Shown piece by piece: positions 27,641 through 41,140 of a stretch of DNA of 64,000 nucleotides. Within the stretch, counting starts at the first letter, position 1. The number at the start of each line of letters is the position of its first letter. Source of the DNA: Spodoptera frugiperda (Eukaryota > Arthropoda > Insecta > Lepidoptera > Noctuidae); NCBI RefSeq assembly GCF_023101765.2, contig NC_064237.1:2347501-2411500 (forward strand), written 5' to 3'. A program made the position numbers and the translations under genes. Under the pieces are notes generated by a model. It saw nothing but the letters and a program-made list of their open reading frames with translations. It was not told the DNA's origin and did not search any database.

Positions 27641-28084
27641 TCTAGCTCCGTGTGAGTTGTGTATACAAAAATATTAAAAAATATAATTTAATAAGAATTT
27701 TCTCGATTTTTCAGGTCAGTCATAAAGTCATTAATGTATCGTCAAAGCGGTACAGCGGGAGCGTGCAGTATCGGCCGCTGTTTGTTAGGGCGGGTCGGGA
27801 CTGCGTCGCTTGTGAACACTCGACACCCCTTTATTACTTCTGTTCTCTTTGTACGGGAGCTATCATCATGAAGCATATGAACCGAATTAAAGCTCTGCAC
27901 ATTATTTTCAACTTTTTATGGCTTTACTTGCCGAGGGGTTTAATTAATATCTTTTTAAACATTTCCAATAAAATTCAATTCAGAGCCAACACTAAACACT
28001 CAACTTTCATCTTAAATCATTAATGGCATTAAATGTCATTGTTATTTCTTTCTCATTTAATTAATTACATAAATACAGTACCAT

Positions 28085-28281
28085 GTTGGGCGCCAAATTA
28101 GGTGTCCCTTAAAAACAGGAACTACAAACTTTAAGAATTTAAAGTATAACTTCTGTAAATAGAAACTAGCACATAATTTGTAAATCAGCAACAATGATGA
28201 TGTGGATATCTACATCATCATTTTGTGATTTTAGAATCTTCATCATCATCTTAGCATAGCACTTCCTTATTGGCGCCCAAC
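28085..28281. repeat. Inverted pair of TGGCGCCCAAC (tRNA-Lys PBS-like) sequences
   Basis: GTTGGGCGCCAA at 28085-28096 and its exact inverse TTGGCGCCCAAC at 28270-28281. The second continues GTGGGACAC, which nearly equals the tRNA-Lys primer-binding site that starts TGGCGCCCAACGTGGG in some LTR retrotransposons. No LTR pair or pol remnant is seen around them; they may be leftovers of solo LTR ends. Confidence 0.5.
28193..28222. repeat. 30-bp palindrome with no loop
   Basis: AATGATGATGTGGAT followed directly by ATCTACATCATCATT; 14 of 15 pairs match. Lies between the two PBS-like sequences. Confidence 0.85.
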
Positions 28282-28824
28282 GTGGGACACAACTTTTGAA
28301 TGACATTTAAATAAAAAATTAGCACAAAAAATTAAATATGTAGATATTTAGCGCTAAACCCGTGCTAAATGTTACAATGTGTTTGAAGCTTCAATTGGCG
28401 TCAGTGGTTGGAGGCACGAGTCAAAGTTAACGCGAGGGGCGCGAGGAGACAAAGCTTTGTTGTGACGAACACGAGCTCGCAGCCTTTCATCTTGCGCTGG
28501 CCGCGTCCTTCAACCGCCGAACTGACAACATAGGGTTGACACCAGCCGGACTTCATTGGCTATTTTGGATTAATGGCAATGTTTTTGGTATAATTTGTTT
28601 TGTGTATATTAATTTAATTAAAGATATTGGTTAAGGTGGCAATAATAATAAAATAAGTTAAACTTGAGACTTTGAGACATCTATAATCTAAGACATTTTT
28701 AAAGAACAGTTTCATTATCTTAAAAGTAGAAATTGAATTAGTAGTCACATATTTCAATCGATTTGCTTGATGAAAAAAATGTGATTGCAATCAACTTTAT
28801 GCATAGTACGCACCTTTCCATAGA

Positions 28825-29268
28825 AAAAAATTAAATTTAAAATTTAAAAAACCCCCGACATAAAAATTAATTTCCCTTTAAAAAGTAAAAAATAATAAAA
28901 GAAACTTAATCTTAAAGTACCTAAGAATGTACTAATAATTCTAAAAAAAAATACGTCGCGTTGGGGGACCGCTCCTAATTATTTCTTACTTATCTACGAT
29001 TTGTTCATAAGTATCACATGTTTGGTGTTAACATTAAAGTAAATTGATGTTTAAGTACTTAACTATAACGCAGAAAATAGAAATATAGCGGCGCGGGCAG
29101 CGGTGTGCAGTCTGTATTCATGCGGTCCCCCAACGAGACGTATTTTTTCTTAGAATTATTAGTACATTCTTAGGTACTTTAAGATTAAGTTTCTTTTATT
29201 ATTTTTTACTTTTTAAGGGAAATAAATTTTTATGTCGGGGGTTTTTTAAATTTTAAATTTAATTTTTT
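28825..29268. mobile_element. Foldback element with arms of about 147 bp
   Basis: The arms 28825-28971 and 29122-29268 are near-identical inverted repeats, differing at only a few positions over their length. Each includes AAACCCCCGACATAAAAATT and, at the inner end, GGGGGACCGC. The 150-bp centre is unique. No coding frame. The CCCCCGAC motif also ends the neighbouring repeat at 29911, so the two may belong to one larger element. Confidence 0.85.
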
Positions 29269-29282
29269 ATTTTATACTTTTT

Positions 29283-29310
29283 ATAGGTAGGTTAGGTTAA
29301 GTTAGGCTTA
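29283..29310 (+). repeat. Short TTAGG-like stretch
   Basis: AGGTAGGTTAGGTTAAGTTAG contains imperfect copies of the insect telomere unit TTAGG. Too short and imperfect to mean more than a chance or relict interstitial motif. Confidence 0.4.
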
Positions 29311-29684
29311 GTATATTACATATACTTACTATAATTTCGATTCTTGTTAAGGTAAAGATTACATCTAAGGTCAAGCTCGTTCGCTTTTTTTTTGACTTAT
29401 TAATTACTAGTTTTTGTTTCTATAAGTAGGCTAAAGATTACATTGGTGCAAGATTTTTTGTTTATAATAAAACGTTAAATTAAAAATTTTATATTTTTGT
29501 TATTAAATTTTAATTTAATTTTTAATATTTTTAATTTTATATATTTTTAATTTTTAACTTAATTTTTATTTTTGTTAATACGAAAAAATAATATCTTTCA
29601 ATATCTTCTTTTAGTGCGGTTTAATTTGAGACACCATCCCAGTATATTTGCAGTCCTTCGGCTAATCTCCCCACTTTCACCGCC

Positions 29685-29808
29685 CATAACTTTAAAACGG
29701 CTCAACCGATTTTCATCAAACATGTCTAAGAACACTCGCACATAAGTCCCCTTTCATACGAAAAAAACTAAATTGAAATCACTGCATCCGTTCGGGAGTT
29801 ACGATGCC

Positions 29809-29875
<67 letters not shown>

Positions 29876-29918
29876 CGTCAAACTTATAACACCCCTCTTT
29901 TTGCGTCGGGGGTTAAAA
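29685..29918 (+). mobile_element. Dispersed repeat 3' part with (CAGA)16 array
   Basis: CATAACTTTAAAACGGCTCA, ACCGATTTTCATCAAACATG, a TTCGGGAGTTACGATGCCA block, (CAGA)n at 29810-29874, then ACACCCCTCTTTTTGCGTCG and GGGGTTAAAAAA. This order is familiar as the tail of a very abundant lepidopteran repeat. Family not named. Confidence 0.7.
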
Positions 29919-32900
29919 AACATAGCTTAACTATGGAAGCCAAACGTATGGTTCCATGGCAACATAGCACATCTCTGATGGAAAAGCACCCTTATGTTTT
30001 CCTAGATCCACACTGATATTTTCAGCACTTAACCCTTATATAGACTTGTCTTGTATGAAAGAGATTATAACAAAAATATATTCAGCAAGTAAAATAATAT
30101 TTTTCATGTCAACCCTGTTCTTAGTGCATTCCGTTTGATGTTAAAAGTATCCTTTAGAAGAGACGCTTTTCTTATTATCAACTTATCCGTAAATGTAATA
30201 TAAATATTCTTTGCATCCGTGTGTACACTCATCAAACGTCTTAATGGGGCTGTATAGTACTTAATTATGAGAATTAATTTAGGTCACATTATGATTAATG
30301 TCATTCACTTATATCATTGGTAAATAACTACTACTAATAATGCTTCTATAACTAGAAACTTGAATATTACAAAAAATGTCCTTAACAATACAATAATTTA
30401 GTTGAATATTGACGAAGATTGAAATGGGCATTGGCACTTTCCTAATTCTTCACATGTGGCATCACCACCAGCAAATTTCTATCCTATTGGCCTCTATAAC
30501 AGTACGACGCATTAACGCATATAGTCACTGCTAGTCACTTCGTGGATATCGTCATTCCACCTGGAATCAGGTGGAGGACCCTAAATTAAGCTCAACGTTT
30601 ATATACCTCTCACTAATGTCCTATCACAGTATGCTATTAACATCCGCCTACTATTAAGACGCACATACATAAAACCATATTGTTGTATAGGCAATAAAAT
30701 AAGAATAAGAAATTGCTACATTGGTTCCCGCAATATTTCCTGGAGTTGACGGCGGGCTCGAGACTCTAGATTGAAATAGTAATTTGGGCGGGCTGCACTC
30801 CGCTCAGCTAAGTCAATTCAGCAAGGAATGCGATCGCATCGATGCGAACCACGTTGGCTTTGGATATGCCTTTTTATTACGACTTCGAATCTAGATTAAA
30901 AAGAACATTATGTAGTTGTTGACAACGCTAATAAAGCATTGTTTCAAAAACCATGTATCTTGTGCTGGTAAAACACCATATCAACGGATTTATAGAATAT
31001 ATTTATAGAAAACCGCTTCTAAAAATAGTGTTATTATAGTGTAAATATTTTAATAAGAAAAATATGTATGTACCATTTAGTTCTAGGGCCAGGAAAGCAA
31101 CACGTATAAATATCTGAATGGTAAATTCCAATATTACCACACCATCCTCAAAAACGAGCCAATTGAAAAGCGTTCACCATAAAATAAATACAGTTCCACA
31201 ATTCTTTAATCCCGTCAGTACATTTTTCTATCCATCAGGCAGATGTTGGGGGATTGAATAGGCAATGCTCAATGTGATAAATTCGGTTTGTGGCTCGGCT
31301 CGGAGGCGAGACGGCTCGGCTCGCTCGCCTACAATCTACATAATGCAGCAAGCGGGCCGGTAGACATCCACGCCTAAATTGCATTGTTGTGTTCATCCCG
31401 TGATTTCAAGTGCTTCAAGATATCCCACTTCGTATTTTTTGGCAAGACGTCTACAACTCAATCTAAGACAATTTTCTTTTCGCTAGAATTTTTCTCCACA
31501 ATTACATTAGGTTTCATAATGTGAAATCAGTTCTGGGAAGTGTGTAAGTACCTGTATTAAGAAGCACTTGTATATAATAATTCCTTAATTTCTCATTAAT
31601 TTCTTTATAAGTATAAGCTGCGTAAACTGTTAATAAATTTCGTTGCACCAATAGACTGAAATTAATTTGCCGAAAATAATTGCGTTTCCATAATCACCAT
31701 ATTTCGATTACTCAAAGAGCTTGTCAAAGGGCTTATTATGTTTGTACAGTGACACTTCTCCAGTGGATATTATCAAAGTTATTGAAGACCGGCTCGAGTG
31801 TTGAACTGGCAGGTATGATGAGCTGAAACTAATCCAACTTTGTCTTACGCCAGGTGGGCGTAATCAACAGGGGGATACAGAACCTTCTATCATACGTTTA
31901 CAACTAAAAACAGATGGGCTAACGGTTTCAGATGATTTGATACGTTACATAATGGGCAATTACGATGTGTCCAAGAAAACTAATTACGTTTGGTATTGAT
32001 TTCATGCAATATATTAAGTTGAAACAAATAAAATCGTGTGTTAAATTAATTCGTTAAACTCACGGTTCAGTGGAAACGATAGTTTCCGTTAAAACATTTT
32101 TCCTTTATGAAATTATAAGAAAGGGACTTGAAAAGAAATAGATCAAAGACAACAAGTATTCATTAAGTTTGTAACGTATTCAGTTGCTACAAAGCCCTGT
32201 GTGCTGCTGCCCTGTCATTTTCTTGTGACAGACAGTTGTTTGAGCATGGATTATTTAAAAATGGGCTTGGGGCCACCAGCGGCTCCGTCTCGCCGGCGAT
32301 CCCACTTGAATGACCGACTACTGGTGAAATCAGCCGTGTCATGTCGCGCTCTGCCATTGACCACTAGACATACAACCAATAACAATAACATTAAATCGGA
32401 TTGAGATAAGAGTAGAGATATGCACCAAAGCATAACTAATTAAATGAATACTTCTAGTGATAAGTCTGAGACATTAAAAAGCATGCAAAGAGGAAGCCGA
32501 CACCATTTCCTCATACCACTTCCATTCCATAGACGGGGCGAGTCAAAAGGCTCACTTAACCTTAGCGAAACTCAATAACTTTCACTTTAAATAATAAATT
32601 CCCCTTTGAAGCACGCCGACTTTGAACAACTGATTCAGGGTTGCCATAATTTTGTGAGCTTAATTGGATTATAATCATAAACGTGTAATTAATAAGATAT
32701 TTTGACGGTAATTTTCACATGTAGACATGATTCGCTGAATTAGTATCGATAAAACCTCATTTGTATTGTATGTATTTGTTTTAATTAACACTAATGTATG
32801 ACGGAACTCTATATTTTATTAATGGTTCGACTTACGTACGACTGATGCCGAATCAAGTCTGAAGCAAGTTTTGTTAAATTTTTTAAATAAAGTATGTTTT

Positions 32901-35900
32901 TGCACGAAATTACCTAAGCGAAGATTTATTAAATCTAACCCAAGGATAGAACAACAACCCTAAGCGAGAATATCGGTGTTACTAGAGTAGTGGAATCCTT
33001 TTAATCCAGACAATTGGTTTGAAATAAAGACAAAGCGTAATCCAGCATTTATTAATCCTAGTTTTTGTTTTGCATTAGTATAGAAATGTCTTTGTGAGAT
33101 CATTATTAGAATGTGTCTCATTAAATGATGTTTTATTCACATACAGCTCTGGTACTGTGCTCGGAATAAAATGTTGCATTTTATCCGTGTATGGGACCAA
33201 AGACAAAATGTGTTTCGACGTACAAAGTTTTTAAGTCGTCAAAGACAACTCATTAGGCACTCTACACACCAAACGGCGGAGGCATCTATAAAAAATTCAG
33301 CAGGTCCTTACATAAAGGAGTGAACATTCTCATTTATATCTCCCTTTGAACTTCAGGCTTTTTCTTTTAAGGTACATGTACACTTTGTTTGTACACGAAA
33401 CTTTTAGCGTCTTTGCACAAAATAATTCAAGATGAAATAAACTTAAGATGACGACGATGTAAGGCGGATTGTGGAGCTAAAAGAGAATTGCAATAACACA
33501 TCATACCTGGTACATACGTTTCTATGTGATTATCACAAGATAACAGAAATACTATTAATTAAATTCATATCAATACTATTCGAATTAAAATGTCTCATAA
33601 ATAACTTCATTCACGTTTAATCGATAGTGTAAAGCGTAGGTACATGTAACTATGCAACATAATTAGCAATAACTGAATTTTCCACTTCGACCTACATCAA
33701 CTGCTTCGGGGAAGTGACATTACGTTTATCAATTCTACTTTTTAAATGATCTTATATCTGCAAACTACCAAGACATATACAAGGATCTTAAGAAGAGCGT
33801 GTCGGTGTGCGTGTCGTGTCGTCGAGTAGAGAGCGGATCGTGTTGCGACTTTGTAATTAAATCATTCCTTCGTATTAAATCGGCCTCCTTTGATACCTAT
33901 CGCCTGTATTGAGCCGTCGAGTGCCCTCCACCCGTGACGCCCCGACCTCGGCTTTCATCATTTTTTTATTAAAATCTCCTTATAGGAAGGGGTTGAGGGA
34001 GGGAGGATTCCTTTTAAAATCCCATTCCGAAAGCTCAAGTTTGACAAACAATTTAAAAATCGTCAACATTCGAGTGTAATTTCACACGGCATACGATTTG
34101 ACAAGAGTTTTAGGGTCGTAAACAATATGGGATGCGTTTATTTTTAAATAACAATAAAATGCTGATAACGAGAAAGAAACACTTTAAAAATATTATGTTT
34201 AAATCAATATTATTTCGGAAGTTTGGCGTTGCTTATTGTTTTATTTGTATGTATTTCACCGAAACTTAATAAACATGTAAACGTTTCTTATCGGTCAACA
34301 CAAAATTACAGGTCATCTTTCTTTAGTGTGGAACCAGTAATTTAAAACTTTTAGACCTGCGTAGTAGGTATTATATATTTCGTTGGGCTAATGGAGTGAA
34401 ACGCTTAATTTGTGTTGTGGCTTGGTCGGTTTGTTCATAATTAGTTTAATATTCGACGGGAGAGCGGGGAAGGCACCTCGCGCGGTCGGCGCCCGTCCTG
34501 CGCCACATCGCGGGCGCAACTATCGAATTAACTAAAATTGCATTGTCAACGGGAAACAGCCATGTTGTTAAATCGCGTTTGTTTGTAAAATAGATTTTAC
34601 GGACACCACGAAAACAAATCCGTTCTGATTGAATTATACTTTATCATGTCTTTTATAGAATCTAGATATTCGCGGAAAAAGAAAACCCTAACGTCAAAGA
34701 AACCAGACTATAAAAGAAAACCATCTTCCAGTATTCTCATGAAACGGGAAATATTAAAATAAAAGTAAAAGTGTAGAAAAACTAGGAGAATCAAAAGTAT
34801 AGACACCGAATGGATGTTACGCATCGGTTCAAACTTCGGCGTCTCATTCTGATCTTGTGGCAAACAAAGAGCGGCGTCAAAGGCTCTGTGTGAAAAGGAA
34901 TCCAGTGATAGAGGCAGTCAACAATGGGCCAGATAACGGCCGCGCCAAGTCGCGCGCTCCAGCGGTTACTGACTACTACCAACGATAACTACACCTGAAA
35001 AATTATGAAACATTTAAAGGTATTGTTTTAATAATTCTGAAATATGATAATTGAAAGTCAATTGCAACTTACAGATCAATGTTTCCCAAGTGCATTCCCT
35101 TAACATACGTGTACAATAAACTGATGCACAGAACTCTATCACAGGACTCACCCCTTTCGATTTTAATTTTCTTTTTACAATGAAACGTTTAAAAGAGAAA
35201 TGAACGCGTATCGGAATGTATTTGTTTGCAATCCGCTGTCGCGTATATTCGAGGCGGGTGTCGTGTTGTCGCGACGCGGCGAGGTGGGCTTCCGGCGTCG
35301 CTTTGTGCCGCATTGATACAGCGCCGCCGATAAATATTGTGGCGAGCTTTGAGCGACGACGCGTACACTCAACCCTTTATATGTATTACCAGATCCTTAT
35401 CTAAATCTTTATAATGTTATTGTTTCGTATACTTACAGTAAACACAGATTAATCAGCGCACACAAAAACACAAACTGTCTACAAAAGTGTAACACACATA
35501 TGCTCTCAGCATTCGGCATTATCTATGCAAATAAAGATGGTGTACATTTTAATAGCATTCACGTCACTGATAGAACAGAATAATTTCTGAGAATCATTAA
35601 GTCATGTCTCGCTATTACTCCAACAAACAGAACATGAAGGCAGTTAATATTTATTTCTAGGAATTCATAATCTTGGAGACTGAATTGTGTTGATTTGCCA
35701 CCTGACATGCGGTTATCATTCATTTTAACTGCTCGTAATTGAAGAGTTTCTGTAATTCATTGAAAATTCATTTAATTGAGTCGAGACGAGAGCAGTGTCA
35801 CTCATTCACATGCTTGGGTAAACACCAAATTTTTATTAAAGCTCATACATCAGCTAGGACTGTTTTTGTGAAATTCAAATGAAGGACAGGTCCTTCTGAT

Positions 35901-38900
35901 CTCAACCAACTATTACTATGATGATCAAAATCGCTAATGAATTGATGATAAAAAAAGCAATCCATTAAATACAAACTTTTCTGGATGCAAATTTCTTTTA
36001 CGTCATTCCAGTCCAAATCCTCTCCCGAAGTTCTGATTGACCCTTAAATGCTTTTAATTACCAAATGCAAATTGAATACCTATACATAACATAAATCATC
36101 ATTTAACAGTGGCAGTCGGTGATATGATTGTATCGAGATGACATGTAGACCGTGTAGTCTCAGTTCTGTGAGTGCGGCGACTCCTCGGCTCGCCTAACTC
36201 AAATATCATAAGTCTCGTCTGAGCGGTCGCTTTGCCCCGGCCGCCCCCGCTCTGCAAACATCTGTCGACAATCGTGATCTACGTCTACAAGCCTTTGACG
36301 AGGCCACAGATTGCGGTGCGGTGACGAACCTCGTTTGTGTCATAAACTCATTTCTGTTCTCATATCTGTATATTTTACTTTGCTTGCGGTTTATGGACTG
36401 CTTATTGGTTTGGTTCAGCTTTGATATGTTATTTAATTAGGTTTTTATAATTACGTTTTCGAAACAGTTACAGAGCTCGGTACGGAGTCTATTTTTAGAA
36501 TACACAACCGTTTATTTTGAATAGTTTAGAGCTTTCATTGAATATTTATATGTAGAGGTGCCGAAATTGGAATTTTGAATCGTTTTCATGTAAAAGCCAT
36601 TAGTCCTGAACGACAAATTCGCGAATAATTTCAGCGAACAGAGGCCACACACAGGAGGTGAGGGTTGGTTCTGAAAACTATTATAAAATAAAATATGCTT
36701 TTATATAAAATTCGCTTGCAAAGTTAATATCACGACTGGTAATATTACTCAACGTATGTCAAAGGGATGGAAACTAGCTAGTTAAATGTATTAAAAATGT
36801 TATCAAAGACAAAAGCTAAGAGAAAAAGGAGCTCACCGGTCCCACACGAGTTCTTGAGCACATGTTGATTAGTTGGCACGTGCAATCGCATAGCGGGGAA
36901 GGTCAGCAGAATGCGGGGAACTAGGGACGCCACAACACTAAGTTTTTTGTTCGGAACTAGGAACAACTTTGAACTCACTATGGCAATATATAAATAGTAA
37001 TCGCAACTACATATTTATGAACTTGACCGTAGAAAATCCTGCAATGTAGTTGAATACTCCTAGATCATTTTATAAAGATGCGGCAATCAAGTAACCACGT
37101 TAAGAAAAAACATCTGATGGAAAAAGTTGCCATCAAGACTTCCAATATGATTAGACACAAATCTGCTGTTCTCTCTTATCTTTATCTAATTCTTCTCAAG
37201 TAATTCTACCAAGCAAGCACTACGTGAACTAATATGATAAATGATAATGTAACCATGTTTAATGATTAACATAACGTATTGCGAAATTTTAGTTATAAGA
37301 ATATTGAAAATAAAGTATCGGCAGCCCTACGTGGAGTGGCCAGCGGGCCGCGCTGCCGACCGTACCGCGGCGCCTTTGTGTCTCCGCTTTGATCTCGCGC
37401 GAGTCGCCGCCTTACACCAGCTTTGATTGATTTCACGTTTTGTTAATTACATTAACACTGGACGTAAATAGTGACATATATTTTGCGAGTGTCAACCGGC
37501 TCGGAAATAATGTGCGCGTAAAAGCACGGTACACTTGCACAGTCGCCAATGCATAGCAATAATGCACGGCGGTTTTGCGAAACGTTCTGTTACATTTCTG
37601 TATCACGGCACACTTACAATATTGATGCAATTCGAAATACACGGAAAATTGTTACATGCATGAGCGAACAAAAACGGTGATTTCAGTGGACATACATACA
37701 TAAAGGAAGCTGGGAAATTGATGACTTCTTTAAGGTAGGCCAAATTTATATCCCATAAATTATCTAGGACCAATTAATTATATATTTTTTAAGATTCAAG
37801 TTAAAAGACCTCTAAATAAAGGAAACAAATACGTTTGTTGTGTAAAGAAAATTTTATGGAAAACCTTGTAAAATTTACCCACTTGACATAAAATAAAGGC
37901 TTAGTTATCAACTAATCTGCATTTAATGATAGTATTATTAGAACAGGGACAAAAAGCGTGAACGTTTGTGTCGCGATGTCGCGGGAGGTCGCTCAGACGG
38001 TGTGTCGCGAGTCGCTAATGAGTCCGCGCTCTAACCCGCAAGTGCCGACAGAGGCACGTGCCGTGGTACATTTTTTGGCACTCACATATGTTACCCACAG
38101 GGCTGGGTTAGGGTTAGAAGAATGCAAGTTTTAACTAAGCAAACGTATGTTTACTTAGAAGAGGTAGTGAATAGACACTCAATCACGGTTTAAATAAAAA
38201 CTTTCAAGATAAAAATCTCCTACATAAGTAAACACTAGTGAAGTCTGGTGCGTCAAAGAGCAAAAATTAAATCAAAGCTCTAAAAATATTTTACATTTCT
38301 CCTTGACTTTTCCTTTTATCGTTTGAAGTATTAATTGGGAAACTACGCATCAAAAACCTGGTGAGGAAATCTATTAAGAAAATTTTTGACAGCCCTAGTA
38401 GTGAAATAATTTTTGGCATGTTATTTTGAATTTTCCGCCCAACATTCCTGACTTTGACTTCGTCTAGGATTCGTTAATTTTTTGCGGTTCGTTATTTCCC
38501 GAAAGTAAGCAAATAAAATACTCACTTTTGATATACCTCGTCTGGTTACTCTCTCACGAAGACATGGAAGAAGTCTGATGAAGATATTTTAGATGTGGGT
38601 AAATCAAAATGGGGTGTTTCATTTTATTTGTGCTAATGTGGTTTATTTGATGCTAGCACATCATTAAAAAAACAATAAAAAAAATCACACCTTTAAAAGA
38701 AGAAACTGAAAATCTTCAGCAAAAAAAGGATCCCATAAGGAAAGAGAAACGTTCCACCCCATTGTGTGATGAGTCAATATAATTTGTGGGAAGCGCAGCG
38801 GTCACGGGATCACGTCAGGCCGGAGGTGCGAAACGTCATGCACCCATGAAATTGTACAAATAAATAGCGGTAAAGATAATAAATTACAGGGAAATTGCTA

Positions 38901-38939
38901 ATGATGAGCGGCGCGGGGGCCGCGGGCGGTGCATTAAGC

Positions 38940-38968
38940 CGGCGGCAAACATCAAAGGGCCCTTTGAC
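38940..38968. promoter_or_regulatory. Helper-like site next to a back-to-back pair of HMG cores
   Basis: CGGCGGC (the reverse of GCCGCCG) at 38940-38946, then ATCAAAGGG and CCCTTTGAC. The pair forms a perfect 16-bp palindrome TCAAAGGGCCCTTTGA at 38952-38967. Confidence 0.45.
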
Positions 38969-41111
38969 CGAGCCGACACTCCCACACCCTCCCCGCCCCA
39001 CGACTTTCACGAGAGCTACGAACCGCAAGTCAGATCATCTACAGTAAATTAATTTGCTTTTATAACTTTGTGTTTTAATTAAGCAAATGTATCGTAACAA
39101 AAGAGATTTTATGTATCATTCATGCCTTGTGAGGTCGTGAGGTAACGGAAAGCTGAAAGCTTTGTACGTGTACCCGTTTTCTGTGTAGATAGTGGTTACT
39201 TCTTGCGAAAAATTATACAATCGTACATTGTATCATGTAACGTATGACGTTAATTTAATAAGTGAATAACAATTGCTTATTTTATTGGTTAATCTAGTGT
39301 ATGGACCACGAACTTATATTTTTTGGTATTAAAGTGGTTTTATGTCTGCATGAGACCAAAGACTAAACGCGATTGATTGACGCTGTTGATTTTCTTACTT
39401 TGACAGCTAAGTTGATTAAGTCAAAAAGGCCTAACAACTCACCACCTGGTAGAGGCAAAATAAAAAAAAAAACTGTAGGTATTAATTGACACAACTATGT
39501 GCCAGAATTACAAAAAAAAACACAAAATAATTTGTAATAAATAAAATTTACTGGCGATATATCCAAATCCATGTTAAACATTTTTTATTCTCACAAATAT
39601 TCTTAAAAGTTAGAAAATTAAATGAAATCTGTACGTTGTCCTACTGCGGCTCGTCTGTGGATGCGTACTACCGACAACACACCGCGAGCTACTAACACCG
39701 GAGTGCGACGTCTGAGCTACTGTTATCAATTAATCAAACCATAGATTCGTCTCACTCCTGTTTTTAGAACACTTCCTGCGACTAACTTGTCACATAAATA
39801 TGTTTTTTAAATATCTTGTAACGGAAATTTTCTACAAACAGGATAAATGTAGCACTTTTATAAAAAGCTTTACAATATTGTTATTACTTGAACATGATAA
39901 AATTCATAAAAATCCCGGGCAAATTGGCTCCGAATGATAATCTCAAATCAATATAAGGGTTAAGAAGCATCTTTATTTTTAGATCCTTAGCCTGTGGGTG
40001 TAGCTCGGTTATCATCAATAGAACTCTTGAAAGCCATCAATATTTCAATACATCGTAACAACGCTCACATGTTGTATAATACCGAAAAATACTGAAAAAA
40101 TCCTTTGCTCATTCATGATCCGCAAATTCTCTTGAACATGAATGAAATGTGTAGATCATTCATCAGAAATGATACGTTCAGTTCTGCCATTGACTACATA
40201 AAATGGCACAAGTAAAGAACAAGATGTAAAGATAAAAGACCAGAGAATAAATTGATCCAACAATCCAGTTTGTGTTTAATCTCATTGGAGTCATCATTTG
40301 GGTTTTATCACACATAACACAGATCAAAGCAAAATAAAATATGTCTTATGATGTTATCCAGTGTGTTGCTGCGTACATCTCAAACTCATTGATACGTTCG
40401 CGTCGCTCGTAGCTCGCGGTGCGCGGATGGCGGCGCGCGGCGTGCCTCGCATCAATGCCAACTTGTGAACTTCAAACTTCTGAACGTGTGAAGTGTCGAT
40501 TTATCTTCCTTTCCACGAGCTTTGTGACATCTCTGAAGCTCTCATTAATATATCCGAGTTTCTATCAAAGGCGAAACGTTGCGTCACACCAAATATTTCT
40601 GCCAAATTATTAATGTAGTACAAGTTCGCTACGTTTGATTGATCTTGTTTATTACTAACGTCTTCTTTACACGCTTGTTCTTACGAGAAGATCAAGCTTT
40701 AGTAAGCGATGTGTATCTAATGTGTTACATTTGGCAATTCCGTTTTATCATCCAATTTCATTTGGGTAGTATTTATCTACATTATGTGTCTTTTATCTTA
40801 GTTCTATTACTATCTTCTAGTGAACTACGAAATCAAAGGAGCCAAAACGCATTTATAGAATGCCTCGATTTAGTTAAATAATTAATTATATATACTTATA
40901 TTAATTATATATACCATGGGGTAACACAAACAATACTTTCCCCAAATACTCCTCATTCTGGTAGCGCCCAAGCGGGCAATAAAGAAATTTCCGCGTACGT
41001 TTGCATTCCACGATTCTATTTCTGTCAGAGGTGTCGAAAAGTGTCTAGTTGAGGTGCGAGTAAGTACGTTGGTGCGGTGACCGGCACTCCAGGGTATCGT
41101 TACGGCGTCGC

Positions 41112-41140
41112 TCGGCGGGTGTCGGCGGGTGTCGGCGGGC
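41112..41140 (+). repeat. (TCGGCGGGTG)3 minisatellite
   Basis: Three adjacent 10-bp units, the last one base short, within a GC-rich island. Confidence 0.9.

Larger units (their letters stand above)
24345..28084. other. Non-coding spacer with two GC-rich candidate regulatory islands
   Basis: AT-rich from 24.4 to 25.5 kb with nothing recognised; GC-rich segments at 25560-25770 and 26580-27640; then AT-rich DNA again. No supported coding exon. Confidence 0.55.

Noticed and set aside
29283..29310. Interstitial telomere (TTAGG)n
   Set aside because: Only about three imperfect units; not a telomere or a meaningful fusion scar.
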